The notes below the pieces were generated by a model. It was not told the DNA's origin. It did no database searches and saw nothing but the letters and a program-made list of their open reading frames with translations. Positions 42,801 to 45,213 of a stretch of 64,000 nt of DNA are shown here, piece by piece. Source of the DNA: Aurantiochytrium sp. KH105 (taxonomy: Eukaryota > Sar > Bigyra > Thraustochytrida > Thraustochytriidae); the NCBI GenBank assembly GCA_003116975.1, contig BGKB01000053.1, positions 124,001 to 188,000 of the forward strand, written 5' to 3'. The position numbers and the translations under genes are program-made. Each line of letters begins with the position of its first letter. Within the stretch, counting starts at the first letter, position 1.

Positions 42801-43318
42801 TCCAAAAGCACGCCAAGCTGCGCACCTTGTGCTTGCCCTGTGTCCAGCGGCATCGCGACGAGCTCAAGCTTGGTGGCGGCGACTTTGGCTTGGGAGGAGG
42901 TCGTGCACGAGGAGGGCCCGGGGGCGTCGGGCCTGCGGGACCTGGTGATTTTCCGGGAGACGCGCCGGCCAAGCCAGCAATCTTCGGACCTGTTGTTCTC
43001 TCGGCAGCATCACGCGCGATCATGATGCACTGGCTTCACAAAGCTCAGGCGTCTGCACGGAAACGAGGCGTCTCGCTGGGCATCCGCGAAGCTGAGATTA
43101 GTGATGATGACGAGGACGACGACAAGCTTGCCAACGCGACGGCCTTTGCAGGTCGGCGCATGCAACTGAGCCCCGCATCGGTGGCGATTATGCGTCGCTG
43201 GCTCAAGATGGGCCGCGAACGAATGGCCGCGGAGGGCCGTTTGCCAAGCGGTGGTGGACTCGTGCGCAAGAGGAAAAAGAACAAAAAGAAGGCCAAGGGT
43301 GGCATCTTTGGGTTTTAG
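12881..43318 (+). CDS. Giant IPT/TIG-repeat polytopic membrane protein, about 10,145 aa, single exon
   Basis: One frame of about 30.4 kb with no stop. The ATG at 12881 is the first in frame and is followed by a hydrophobic signal/anchor at residues 74-94. Architecture in order: three Trp-rich lectin-like repeats (105-555); three cadherin-like repeats ending in VNDAP/VNDPP-type linkers (590-985); about 66 IPT/TIG units (985-7725), each with a P-x-x-G-x-x-x-GGT-like turn, a C-x-F-G strand and a C-x-x-P strand; Cys-rich GCC2/GCC3 repeats (7727-8410); one further TIG (about 8490-8615); a pre-membrane domain; about ten membrane segments (9217-9770); and a charged tail with three copies of a short motif. 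TIG units are Ig-like folds common in surface receptors such as plexins and fibrocystin. The topology suggests a huge ectodomain on a multipass anchor, plausibly for adhesion or sensing. The exact function is unknown and I name no orthologue. Confidence 0.95.
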   Translation: MERMTMPSNGSSCECGEDTRGAGATKRDHALATHKMNVAKREDRERSIFTNALEKQAAPRLRPQGVGRGKLGHFGGWRAGTLLLMLAFALGCEGAGSLDNGLLWSVEPTSSAFLGQDAAPEWQAVENTTVSFLLDKEYTVRVTYTASVIADKAYEPGADALGWSEDDDVLGMRIVIDGVPFRQSGSHANPLSSFEQNRASLMGHAVADLGPGEHTATLEWRRWGSRVRTWSIRPTLLRGQGGSRSVTVKARHKYFYTAQPLTGARISSASDDWVDVPDCTISFTLPREWTMHLLYAIQVRPQSAPNADVLQEADLLGTRLLIDGVAYRESGAMFRTISRTYRSAVLNGDILVPLPAGQHVVKLQWRKWGNTVPLWLSQPSMFGGFVSGRSLIIEGEHTAAVLTRSLDKATLSKTKIALRDASADVDGWFDIPGASNTLELVGETSTVHVSFSLTTSQLGRPDMDYWTWERWSALSLRLVVNGMVVHGKGASQDALVRITDTMRGSALLNMPAGTHVIKLQWRQEGGDAAISWQTAQELLDGFGGGAALVSVYHAFNQAPEVHYEPPDQETQVQLIQQGENITLELLEDGSRRIAGFRVSDKDAALSPDSVFAVTIEANNGVITLDNAQIKDVSFATGTGDRDQVVVFTGGLDEVNLALASFVYQGHLDWHGEDTITVSVSDQGNAGLGLGGAQTASRSIRLSVEAVNDAPSLSIPSDQTTDEDETIAIYGITVHDVDMDYYWAFENSGGAEPIFQVSLSVAGGTISLATTQGLNFVLGSGVGDRSMTVTGTLQALNAALHEIRYRGDPDSNSQVLQESLVILVSDLGVGSPENAISELTDEVIIPIDVLSVNDPPTVVIPAATALRLDGYAISDMDVSSHTADGIREYTVNIFVTSGIATVTLGSAAGLAFAKGSGANDIEMEFSGTLQDINAGLGSLVYARPSGVNGGDDVRLTIDSGAQGERPSIRFIDVMMDLDAGATPSLEQVSPERACVDPVQNNSVTLSAPVLLDQLLLAASDNATGWWCQFGGPEARTPVVLSRETQQLLCEAMSSNASSSEGGATFVRLTNGVDRWSNAVPFVFFAAPQIATVFPSTIGLAGADAVHVHGANFGFEDGSLECAFSIDSSTAYAPANVISSSHAWCVVPPGAISGPGEVDLSLVVNRQQVFFWEDGVLDVVEAAVIHDSETQLWGTRRGGYEVSFRGANLETFADGLECVFGAEAERSTVYVASPIQASCLVPSMLEAKTMPLRILLHNRTLASLNFTSFEPLAISGLVPRQGPLGQETNVRVSVSKGSFLAFSQSELAAIGDTGECTFHFDRESITVEGLVVKESSSTIYLDCTAPSRSEEGLASVSAKLNGAEIIEGTEASRYFFRADPILLYALPRVVIASQSNASTQSLMIYGSGLHRSIGFEDDSYRTGCLFAHGSRETRTQATWISEAAVRCIMPASWVFSSALVQTETVSVGLVGKFVNVDPISIELYRQPSVDSVSPTTVLPGTSIVNLTGVGLGDIPGLFCAFGTAGSLVYESCSPLTSDVVSCPVPIAADPSDLSLSISVDLVKWIATPFVLDAGSTTPIFLDISPGHGAIGDNETSEIRIQAAAGAAQNWSSAQCRYGQDDALPALGFDASTSELRCPFPAAMKSPGLYPVYILGLVDSSPSIDTGLVFALHRPLRVLKVFPRVIPVGGGRPVQLVVANAVASLFFSCVFREPISGIVHVVNAQLVESNLAECLSPAILASTSGVEVFVSHRNELASLPVGQCIDENACTIDFVTEPTIETLLPAYIVAGAGTEAVIDARLQHPVLDVESPSTVLCRLSIGNVTATTQAEISGVDALRCHIPVSLRSALSLWPGHAISLSLSVDDGETYGGPVAGPVLLQPLQVEELVPDRWFSPVGELSSILVSGANASSLPPAVVSFLRCVFMDISGADVEETAAWPSLASTGVVCEVPYELASGSSGQIDLRYVLESGESRSVLAATPPFFRVTPMPVVTHTEPSEGSPAGGTAVLVHGFGMASLSEPTDLQCRFGSTIVPGRLLSAHLVECIAPPGPAGEEVGLTLSVNGGAQFFCSNLEQACSFAYLEQALAIESIEPRLGWPGTSVVVRGHGLHLGTVDSCLFRVPGQSWASHIASRAVVLEDGSRVSCTIPTSGPLLPLLRDSTEAHLRLEVALWTKAGERAESDLMMDLIEIPRLSLASPAFGPSAGRTSIHVHVSANLSALTIPDLVCEVGGIQAPFQIVNESTLTCISPALDLVEASELSFDAGEASVAVRVALNSVNYVVAQGRFHFIPTIVLESAAPTEVVVGLTEAIHVASSSSLHGLWRVLAQVGFDAVVCQFTSEGGGSMVRAPIFVQSGMSAIGCQIPSTWNHSDIFDEEEWWTLHFENGETGEALSTRLAIQMIATYPSQLTVTPGAVSEGGSITVSGSSLRHTASMQCGFGDPLLAVSEASFDAESGTLRCLVPARIANQIARGSVTAQETPVRVSLNGHDFSALKESPIVQVVKSRGDSQTSTDAAEIRLDSLEPRVGDLAGGTTISVHGKGFLLFETSLRDLDPRCIFFSDDARANFAEVSKRAIIVDDSQMTCTTPNHGVAGDVNVRVAFWENDMGHYGVVSYTFAPRPEVFRVQPSSVEEGTASVSFRVFAHGLIGSPSLRCHVGDDVIVPGYLSSDGHSVLCSAVQMPQLPWGASASSLVVSLSNSANEITQDPLPAQTIFLHAPFTLSGLAPSHLTSGIGEVLEIRGENFVPASDIACLFGETNFHVQAQYVSSETLTCELPPHLLLPGVYEVYLSMNGGSSTLRAGSGIEMDVTVLEPASSMSLQASDPSSGPASGGTLLHVPLDTSTLLGVPVACSFRLPEDPGMAVTVDAETIHANEEVTCITPDGTLAWITEQFPQHAEVEVQVVATGQVLATTAFTFVADVVILDIRGPSAISTRGGASVVVRGTGFDQAGVVPVCSFAVDGVEDWNASVTQGTLVPGSLDENFHLVCPVPPAPDSALGATPLLSISMNGGADFSSPLPAGFLLAEPAVTHSVHPEAIILDALNQVLWPNALIVNGENFTETSAQVCYFEGASPAFVEAFAVNSTQVICEMPLSWQPTFDTIEGSSVSVLANDGESIDASTGVPLQIWPFPHLSGISPRVVSPEGGTQISLQLPSPDQYDGELWSCVFRCGPEDTFVGYTQALSNWTCAMPSLPDLQRGLGVASPCSLGLASVQEDESTLAFESNRERIPLWAVDVPQLDAGLRLRRKFVDLSFNHSRFIAVSLETDPGLLHFGAHVEVHCRFTLSSDATASYSVIGTIGADWDALQCPLPGLDFVKEQLSLGVWDFAQDGLHLDVSFNGVEYSSSSLNITFLPSSSLSFSSSTEEAISTRTLWGARGARTEVVLALDATTRDLAATLLSPLEDYFSLSCRFGGKEAVAASFDMDIGALVCPVPSSLFATRQEPNSNLSVEVSLLTDPGSFVDTGLTVRAPSNPFRIVDLRPIAGPLEGGTTITLRMEGAGLAEAQATLLNTFLVCVFTLPDGFEVESNATASMKEEEVTSVVCDTPEVSMPQDAFVSVRLLHTETQRDVLVQEPSAGIAVFRYAALPQVFAVEPSLLQIQSTEVATSRVLTVQGADFVSDGSNQTRCAWFKASMEGELGIEGALLTPATVLSSTVLQCAVPAELPMYEQSYSFRLHVSGNGVDLSASSAILSVVPEMSAAALRPSMGSQTGGTVISVLGRNFLANLPYICDFYAEDGSSFVAREAAVFESSSTLRCRTPHFASPGTIAVRLHAYLPDGSLSWVAQDVPLLFEALPHLVASAATPAWASPDEAFVLRLELSSGTADSLRSRLGAETSGTQFIVRAQVGDVYGTCQASLLRDANILLHCEVPACTQGKCAKPSAQVSLQLSDDEDLEPVFLQHAGSVHVLRTPQAALHRGKDIQIVSALSSTNVDVRGAGFADVETLGCALCDENLERCVTSLQVLRRSTSVVSCEIPQWASAREDLAGLSTAARLYVRNDMRALQSSDLSQSLVGANFVTVKIIGPVSLLEMDPLQPTPGQLLRITVSKVPSDVPVSCDFGGVQSAAMILSEHLISCVVPMRLGEAAVAQEDLSVRLLFGAAGEARRVASEGSVIRLRGPRSLLSSETDIAHATLEPPSGPTGGGTRITFEIGDLEFEEPVKGVQCQFTRESGAMNATLVEAEVDLLASVISCVTPSVGEAGIARVAVLARGSGLALASGSFVFRPIPFIARALTKIVASPALPGSTVDLLGSGFSSGPLHCVYSSHPCTMGTEAATHVAADGEVYSATRASCGVPQDLHDRLGVERPVFICVSIDHGRTLAASQAEIDLAPLWDIDHVEPNAVFRGTAEKPTFFRVKGRNFPAQTQLYCIFDDENAIVEPASYVNQSLVLCRLPRELLQDARETSQYVLGISSRDNQYESLSRTQVLQVHDLPQIDFVGLGKCSEPPMLCGLFSVVTSERVVLNKLRCQTTQGSTLYSEVRNETEGYFACALPVKETTTGLRVSLNDSVQWFAVHIPLEAWQPAPTVDSMSPLLLPKEDASLVTFHGDGFSMDKSYSCAFQGRAGEAAAIVESATSVRCVVPEASDETEAAHALVEVKLHQKTPFRELYSGQAAMFHQPRIGSTEPWEVPLGKAWAPIVIAGSGFFPSADLACRVESPFRGARVLPATYLNASAVRCTLPVIPETRMGEFLRVGIAENGESFVHASSSIKIVPGVQGVSISSTEILVQRATGELSFELHVPSSDSFRFDAASDDPYCALTTFDDDGQELLHELNTEILSSLRVRCFGIWSHSHLSDQSSLQASVEFAPRFPAQSVQRVLNEINVLLAPVLTTSLTSRRIQVGDESARFRFTGRGFRENTTYVCLLSRQDVEVHSSWSFTEQAVVHGKNEVSCSLQALEEPGSYRIALAHEQDGKPIYTLDGSFHATIKAGPAMRLHAIEPSFAMDKSDEAVKIHGSGFEGSASTFCDWSSEDGRFRVSTRAAVLSSLLLECASPNWDPALPPGAARDIKLRVRSDAGDTREATSFTLLAAPVVTRIEPHAGPMSGGTPVRIWGSFYAPGDSITRPDVFCVFEGHEDPIPATLLSLREVICVAPAHVQGDASDVVRVSVTYGPGQSHGPASSAMYTFVEDLTIDSMYPLMGTVHGATSLRIRGHHFQTHDLLSCAFTFPDGDRYVTMGAYESETQIRCVTPRVANGGNARVSVSQNGVDFVALESDYFSFHAPVTILEVFPSQGPASGETLVQITGTNFPRSPTMVCGFNYARVSATWINANLVECTSPTVTSTGRVSLRLYTNGVDEIPVGHFVFTPPVTVERVSPRVGPAQGGTEIAFVLSDTRTGQTDAQEPVELDDLHCEFVTSLYTAHVPANENGDRTWSCKVPPKRQLGNEITVETRLVAREDQVLHTFAYEYHPEMFVRKVWPQAGNRRAGQTTLQVIGEGFVKALDDETYTCEFENNGELHATSARWLGTSLLACTVPRELGPGTHSIRVSMHDGQIPERVANDQELSFQVLDGLDIDRFAPHSGPFSGGTIVSIHGQNFGQVATGEAMCRFGDLGDAKASVVGNQEIRCAVPPAGWDVEDNEVAVRLSISVDREHFQHVGEFWYRHVPQLVHLDPEEGPSIGGTAVAISGAHLSGQGANLTCKFGDQLVQGEVLSSGEVRCVSPPAEDLTEGRVLVRLSSNGGADLSSNALVFTYTSPPQILGMDPHIGPIQGGTRLRVQGHAFRQDYPLECVFSMGNASSASEVHQIHAAAQFVSSSEISCLVPQIQGAATSVSLGVRARGQPLPRVCSAHELVFIPYEMNSDGPLSPTRGSAYGGTQILVPLVTSIDEAQPQVRCRFGSTRSSPGRIIHMSLRSFGYRRMQIACISPLWSLSEGESEREVPLFVSLNAGVDFHHFVGHEFTFVSPSADVEMWPLLGPASGGTRLKFYNVGAKAGVALACRFRSLGDPAGPVKEAGVETVEVSETSGTRASLVQECITPPASQDTVAIVELVEENSLLLLHRGRFVYQSALHLTPDGISPSSIARFSDRTVFRFRGEGFHVMNTLICSFFDPITLQEVARSAAHLETENSASCALIPPATTPWDRLEALDVCISGNGGADKVCERIQLVEPLEVLDVSPEHGRVSGGSVVNVNFVWGGSSRSFAQGFAFVCRFGQVVVEAAVVNSTPAGSIQQLACVAPAVLAAETVDFAISYDGVTFSQHAEKQSFRYFDDLEGSKVFRVTPETGRSSGNEEIRLSGIDHPSQVTTCGFVAFPDGARPLAQVAPHAFDEDAVYCMTPAIEPEVDTEQQPTRLVVSYDMGRQWSSSSRGPMFTVYAVPTVQAVKPESVFAETNSWVDVYGSGFAEMSRADRRLTCLFEDPLQAGSQATLSSVASIISRHHVRCQTPTSLAAGKVYLVRITNTNQGQDLFGFAELKVLPQLELWSVSPALVASHFAQPHFVRLSMVHTNQLADSPHRYALSCEFESTNGWRSEVPAAVEEEMDSVTCRLPFVPQAEDEVWPRALRVKLRSSLVPGASISIPHEGLFLEVFEPLDISSIEPSIGQLRGGTEVRLSLDAPLHPRLDGQIYCSFDWIGGDNPLEHMNVAQRAMTSRATFDESLTVATCLTPDFAADDDDLGRSLANRTVWVGLSMREGSAGYVQQQWSLNRKVFLATQQAFLRSLHPSRGNVYGGTLVTLRGQGLPGSGQLVCKFGDTHQVLARRRSASVVECVSPSFADEGPQTVRVGLFLDGDTAETFVEYDTLLRPLEFHFEDLPRVQSVSPQRVSVLGGDLISLVGVNFPFDSSRALQVWCRFGGVLRVPATVLGTTEATCRTPSNVASLGNFSTPFLVSVELSSGNGHEFASIGEDGPVLVEVVDSVTIESISPRFGSVYGGTALQVVGTNFYGEKVCTFQLNGEENEVLQVAAVVRSSSLLECIVPPRTFDRVKYALVTLDSVASQETLRFDYVREPALHDVSPGAFHVLGGATLRIEGSDFRQEAETLRCEFTDVPTSATASDAALSGSAMTEIVQATFVSSERVECEVPASHVSVTTTLVRVTNNGQEFSNALSLHRWWRATFDQGPHPAGGSVEGGTQTRLVLSERTARSLQSGHVVCMIGDIITRAIVNVASRVVSCEIPPSAGQTDQVVPISISFDAGHHFSATGFAYAYLLAPEIVQIYPENGDFVGGSEVEIDLASVDPLFTRFRLLNPAGESGDLCKVTSTVGNTRHIVCSLAAAEDDSVTAQLYHLQAEGETGEVLRAPIYRLRHAPRPIATRLEPSAAYTQGEVEITVIGHDFVNSDALACKFGTDSDLVPGYYVNSELVRCTAPAHAVGSVIVEVTNNGVDFSDSALVLNYINAPQIFSLRPAHGPMDGGTWVEITGIDMHLFSSTSAICKFGDAESFTMEVVNSTLVRCLSPPGPARALSASVPLELSFVDGHGLGAFSTFGERFTYLQRPTVKGVFPAQGPTDGGTEVRIAVRHLHIAAARDANSFWCKFGNAESTPARLVASHETRGDWGQDADISVLACSSPPRHDDLASNAQVLLQISQNGGVDFTSSSTVLFAYTGGARASITSILPRSGPAQAGGTVLVLRGTGFQDVSSLACRAGDSGLVAARFVSDTEIHCRMPPARRASDLSEGVVVSVTNNGVDFVSSGEEFVYYSDPSVHDVVPRRVLSEGRVPLMVRGHNFVNSTSLSCLFGEDFKVPATFISSRLLSCEMPTLRPQDPDQLLVRVSNNGHDLTTSQIFLSVQRGALPGSYSQQGSLLSAPNGTIVERPGESNFTLCSPGSFQPRSGQTSCLECPIGYFCPDFGLSKPIACLEGFVCDRLGLRAPYDACPAGHFCARGTKTTSLSAFQTSAKAHGQTPVRPYFEGLTEDMWTRSAISGRLQLIWASLLPEWSISRRAAAATGFSSLGHGAGPGYVLNGNVASDVDVVFRDAPVSESPQVCPAGTFCRSGVASASPQTLNFSTPQQCHDGFFCPPGSSVPSGSGACPSGHYCPTSDGALEAIPCPSGAHCPGVGNLKPVDCFPGTFNRFEGQSNCTVCPVGHVCPGWGRTEPEICPAGFVCYTEGLSTPIIQCPAGYFCEEGTLTLIRPDHVDAADVACMPEPADADGAALSPQVDTPCLEHNLTLVRAELLDMLASTLSPTYLQVEMAALRPLPCAPGTFCLGGVAHNTTIDWVPDTPEGAEAPQTCTEGAYCEWASSTPGGTGACHRGHYCPPGSDYPTQAPIGTMSTDTGSIAPTLCFPGTYAPQNSSTVCRVCPAGFACQGYGTYEPTICSAGTYRSLADDITCKLCPMGTWNQMRGATDISLCEPCPSSRVCGVEAMSNLTQSTACPSGHVCPLGTDSSAQFEHQVPAGYYTNEATIPEDVFSNICPSGNICERGTKGYLRERNKCSAGYFCPPGTASSESMRTRCPRGTTTISGSANLTSCEIAGVSVCDKELGTRSHGTWGWYTQNKIYVPQFTYTTISGTEETFDSTVGSSLLGNIEAEVEVVQRVLIVDESASSPLWRNDSVHVERICPVQAPAVGGTMLTVIGRNFFDVATLVCKFSVVDHESAAFVLENGLPGIDPPLRGENVLHVPGVYESSTRVRCRLPSRATFGGEATAAYISVSVSNDGVFYGETSASLAFAEGTTDLSSGETTTLDLNRVEAEHLDCIGDAVDLSPLNKEFSTSYPQTSRRLLVVDGVKQSIPTSRAEYEEIKEEMTSSWWTSREDELVSWDDFATRIERFQLEEGVRDAERSWFMLPILNKATITFDFAHLPDDLVYGEHYRLAIFVANSTCEEERCDSDRVRYTVSTQAECAEDPNCAIGQELEVYPCHRPIDLSPWFLSDEVDKASEFAITLVALEDVLFRVEVHILHGMYSSLTPQFEDTAVVQVYGPERSNSTRHIESASYERRRLSPVVSAAESEVSQEYIFGAIFRRDTLTSVSPPLNMPPRYETTTKGRVLVGFNNTVGDQTHVLEGYDTLSTDQQWWNPPDVDVSTTRDMILKYREIFHEMDTTAADEDLKFTFQKVVLPYLPFFSSCRGFDSYMTIWDLLESSECELPLFDEDGNRLPTDWERYSYAPLPDYDNIRVVNPYSFLESEPIADYCTRAITCEYEEDLTSRDLTPRWFEVASGTTLLEFIWEPLTVEQFLLGGRFVDQFVEEGSTDWLIPLEVNRDAADLMSTECGRQCFPRSATLQMHYYQVNKDLKRLIYIALVLDDFDYDETRTDFQLNVEFRALGYYDLIVNFAFQREVFINLFVFIGIFTVLIAGMFWAINRVTTHLERPPRFRFFSYMALTTPGPLVGVGLTVLPLSCVLGLCWLVLEGGETIRELSLMMFPLTIENAANLTAVQLAEAEAEAKEEYLAEAFFLETWPKHYMESDVLPEEVDVTRSGRMGLAFVMVALYILLLSVRAFVPRRVSIEEQLYEDTRDHHTRERSIWKPTMWKRSNMVATSLMLTVFLIFLIEFSYWDQYGSIIWYFILVMKIVSIIYDIWVEGQLKESLLICPHNVAFGLVQGLVTFGANNFLDMVVAYVINNGLMILSRVFWDPGKDHFFFVVRQRVLETKDFVRRQFHLGRTLDQQLAELDELAAKKKLAEDMEKAVNKGLPPPPTNVKGKREVEQQFESSETVEPILNAYMSFSTEVLALYFQPFLIVILMVFRDQIGLPNLYGIRNQDMEYYLWFSIILIGFQTMADIFILQSQELFHGWKIYDYLTYTRYRFIQREHRWKGFEDTLDECIEETLRTVDQLCFSSQYYMICCTYAAGIIIMVLGIEIMLRTDYNAFGDPALLIIVPYAVLSCMFVRRCAVRAADKIRLWSLRHENTAWHTALDEDDMGAPRWDELDKIKGASHEAYLMNQKITSETFRHKFLDYNRPWLVAQLPNILTPRTLRRSRPYLTAQLTKILGSVNPDVSSDDEDDDGRPKFGPVTLTNASRNIIRLWLAQARRRRTLRAAVQALINRARKSECEQCLSRKQLQVELLTPIEKLGDAFEAQYPSEEFDQVAWKNFFQKHAKLRTLCLPCVQRHRDELKLGGGDFGLGGGRARGGPGGVGPAGPGDFPGDAPAKPAIFGPVVLSAASRAIMMHWLHKAQASARKRGVSLGIREAEISDDDEDDDKLANATAFAGRRMQLSPASVAIMRRWLKMGRERMAAEGRLPSGGGLVRKRKKNKKKAKGGIFGF
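13192..14540 (+). repeat. Three lectin-like repeats of about 145 residues in the giant protein
   Basis: Copies at about 13192-13610, 13633-14050 and 14062-14530 share the same skeleton. Each has an SFxL strand, a segment reading RIVIDGVPFRQSG, RLLIDGVAYRESG or RLVVNGMVVHGKG, then a G-x-H turn followed by LEWRRWG, LQWRKWG or LQWRQEG. The pattern suggests beta-sandwich carbohydrate-binding or PA14-like modules; this is a structural guess from strand pattern. Confidence 0.75.
14640..15825 (+). repeat. Three cadherin-like repeats in the giant protein
   Basis: Units contain the signature G-x-GDR or GANDxxM, then an F/V-x-G-x-L-x-x-x-N-A-A-L-like helix, then Y-x-G/P, and linkers VNDAPSLSI and VNDPPTVVI. 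This pattern is typical of cadherin-like repeats in very large bacterial adhesins and some protist surface proteins. Asp residues at the unit boundaries could bind calcium. Confidence 0.75.
15826..36060 (+). repeat. Array of about 66 IPT/TIG units in the giant protein
   Basis: By eye I count 66 consecutive units averaging about 102 residues, plus one after the Cys-rich region. Early units are divergent. Units from about 28000 onward are closer to consensus, for example SPRFGSVYGGTALQVVGTNF and DPHIGPIQGGTRLRVQGHAF. Most have the paired Cys of a C-x-F(G) strand and an R/T-C-x-x-P strand, so each unit probably holds one disulfide. The count is approximate because some unit borders are weak. Confidence 0.9.
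36061..38110 (+). repeat. Cys-rich GCC2/GCC3 (ephrin-receptor-like) region in the giant protein
   Basis: Dense CP-x-G-x-x-C repeats occur, for example CPIGYFCPDFG, CPAGHFCARGT, CPSGHYCPT, CPVGHVCPGWG and CPAGYFCEEGT. Interruptions of up to about 80 residues occur at about 36350-36630 and 37090-37280. Such repeats form small disulfide-knotted modules, usually stalk-like, in receptor ectodomains. Confidence 0.88.
40531..42190 (+). other. Polytopic membrane region of the giant protein
   Basis: About ten to eleven hydrophobic segments can be read, starting near 40531 (INLFVFIGIFTVLIAGMFWA), 40676, 40960, 41122, 41199, 41278 (possibly two), 41705, 41813, 42041 and 42138. Acidic and basic loops separate them. 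A long loop between 41440 and 41690 is Lys/Glu-rich and probably cytoplasmic. I do not match it to a named channel or transporter family. Confidence 0.8.
42541..43216 (+). repeat. Triplicated short helical motif in the cytoplasmic tail of the giant protein
   Basis: Three copies read VTLTNASRNIIRLWLAQAR (about 42547-42606), VVLSAASRAIMMHWLHKAQ (about 42988-43047) and MQLSPASVAIMRRWLKMGRE (about 43160-43219). The shared pattern is L-(T/S)-x-A-S-x-x-I-(I/M)-x-x-W-L-x-x-(A/G)-(R/Q). Acidic runs (DDEDDD) come before the first and third copies. It is probably a docking helix; no known motif name fits. Confidence 0.8.
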
Positions 43319-43663
43319 AAGAGATCCAATAATCAATTTTTGATCAATTGAAAGGGAGAAAATTAGAGTTGAGGTTGAAGATGAGATGGGGGGTGGTTAT
43401 ACATCCCTGTCGTCGAACTTGGCAGAGCTTTTGCTAATCTTCGTTTTTTTTCTTAGGAATGGAATGCCGGAAGCTTGACTTGATCAGCAGAGCGATTTGG
43501 GTCGGCGGTGCATGTACCACGGTTAATGGCCAAACCTAACAATTCTGCGCCTTTGCCCCCGGCGCTCCATGACCAGCGATGAATACACAAATGGCAAAAA
43601 GGAAAAGGCAAAAGCGGTGCATCCTGAAGACGAGGTCTGGACAAAATTTGCGTCAATCTTCAT
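43319..43663. other. Tail-to-tail intergenic region between the giant gene and SNRPE
   Basis: This holds the two facing 3' untranslated regions, AT-richer than its surroundings, with T-runs near 43445. I see no gene. Confidence 0.7.
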
Positions 43664-43999
43664 TCAAGTGCTTGCAGGAGGGGCAGATGTGGAGCCTGCA
43701 GCTTCCGAGGCGGCTGCGCCCGCCGCAGCTTTTCCTTTACTAACACCCATGATGAGGGTAACGTTATCGCCTTTGAGCATGATACGTCCCAAGGTACGAC
43801 GCGTTTTTTGCTTGACATTGACCTCTTCTGCTTCATCGAGGACAAGGTTCATGAACTCGTCAAAGCCAACGATACGGCCTTCGATGCGCATGTTCGCCTG
43901 GCCGTAAAGCCACACCTGGACGCGTGCCTTGTTTTGCAAAAACCTGAAAATCAGGTTGATCGGCTGCGTCATGACCTTTTGCGCGCGAGCCCCCGCCAT
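43664..43999 (-). CDS. SNRPE: Small nuclear ribonucleoprotein E (SmE), 111 aa
   Basis: SmE is one of the seven Sm proteins that ring the U-rich site of spliceosomal snRNAs. The sequence from residue 9 is nearly diagnostic: [20 protein letters not shown], then [20 protein letters not shown] (Sm1 motif, with the [10 protein letters not shown] core) and [16 protein letters not shown] (Sm2 motif). Human SNRPE is 92 residues. This one adds a Ser/Ala/Pro-rich tail of about 20 residues after the Sm fold. The reading frame is open further upstream to about 44155, but that part is Arg/Gly-rich. The ATG at 43999 (MAGARAQK) fits the family start exactly. Single exon. Confidence 0.96.
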   Translation of the reverse strand: MAGARAQKVMTQPINLIFRFLQNKARVQVWLYGQANMRIEGRIVGFDEFMNLVLDEAEEVNVKQKTRRTLGRIMLKGDNVTLIMGVSKGKAAAGAAASEAAGSTSAPPAST

Positions 44000-45213
44000 C
44001 TTGCTGGGTCGGAGAAGCCTACTTCGGGCCGCGCTCCTCTTCTCCCTTCCGCCTCGCTCTCTGCCGCAGCCCCCGCCCACGCACGCACGCACGCGCGCGT
44101 GCTGTCTGGCGTTGGTTGATAAATCGCGATGATTGATTTGTTGGAGCTCTGCCACCGGCGAATAATGTTGTCTTTATTGTATACATTATTCACATACCTG
44201 AATGTGTATCGCACAGCGGCCATGACAGAGAGAAATGGGCCATAGAAGCATGCCATGTATTGCACGCACTACGTAGTTCGCTCGAAGCACTATTGCCAAG
44301 CGGCGGCACTGTTTCCATGGCAGATGAAGCAAAGAAGCTAGTCTAGTTTGGGATTGCTTGCTTGCTTGCTTGCTTGAGTGATTGATTGATCGACGTCTAC
44401 ATGGCCGTCAAAAATTGTCAACTCATCATTTGATGCAGACAGACCTGGTGACGCATGGACAATCATCTCCTATCTTTGACTTGTATCGTGCTTATACGGT
44501 CAACATTTTCTCACTTAAAACTTAAAGTAAAAATGCAGGCCACCACGAAATGAGTGGCATCGCGCAAGCGACGATGGAAATGATTTTCGTGCACGAGCAC
44601 GTCATGCATTGTTTGAGCAAAAGCCATGATTTTCGGGGAGCATCCTGCAGCATAAGGCGTGTGACTTTTGGAGAGCAAAGTACTCCCACATGGTTTTTAA
44701 GACTCCCTCTCTGCAATCCAGCGAAAAGAGACACTAAGCATTTCCGAGCTCCGGGACGTTTGTGTAGATACCATGAGATATTGTGAACCCAGGAGGAGGT
44801 CCTGAAGCTGCACGAGAGCGACAGATCAAATTGCCAGCTGCAGCTGCCAAAGCCAGATCTCGGCGATGCAGACGATGCAATGGCGACTGTCAGCCTGCTG
44901 TCGCGCTTCTTTCCGCGTTGCAGGCGCATCCCGGCCTAAAAATTACGCCCCAGCTTCCTGCCGTCGACTCCAATAAGCCGCGCGCGGGGCTTCGCGGGAA
45001 TGAGCGAGGCAAAGCAAGGACCGTTCTCCGCGGACGGCAAGCTCTCGTGCAGAAGACGGACTCGCCTCGCCTGGACTCGGATGCCGCGGGTTGCGCGTGT
45101 TCTCTCTGCAAAAGGAGAGAGCGAGGTGGGTTCCGAGGCAGGCAGTGCAGCGCAGGACGCGACGCTGCTACGAACAAGCTCGAACGAGGAGCAGACCCCG
45201 AATACGGCGAGCG
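44000..45213. promoter_or_regulatory. Head-to-head intergenic region between SNRPE and the DCN1-like gene
   Basis: About 1.2 kb without a convincing gene. It contains a TTGC tetranucleotide repeat (44354-44375) followed by an ATTG repeat. Frames at 44522-44929 (minus) and 44783-45213 (plus) lack family features. Confidence 0.5.

Noticed and set aside
44000-44155. N-terminal Arg/Gly-rich extension of SmE
   Set aside because: Upstream in-frame sequence with no resemblance to Sm proteins; the family start matches the ATG at 43999.
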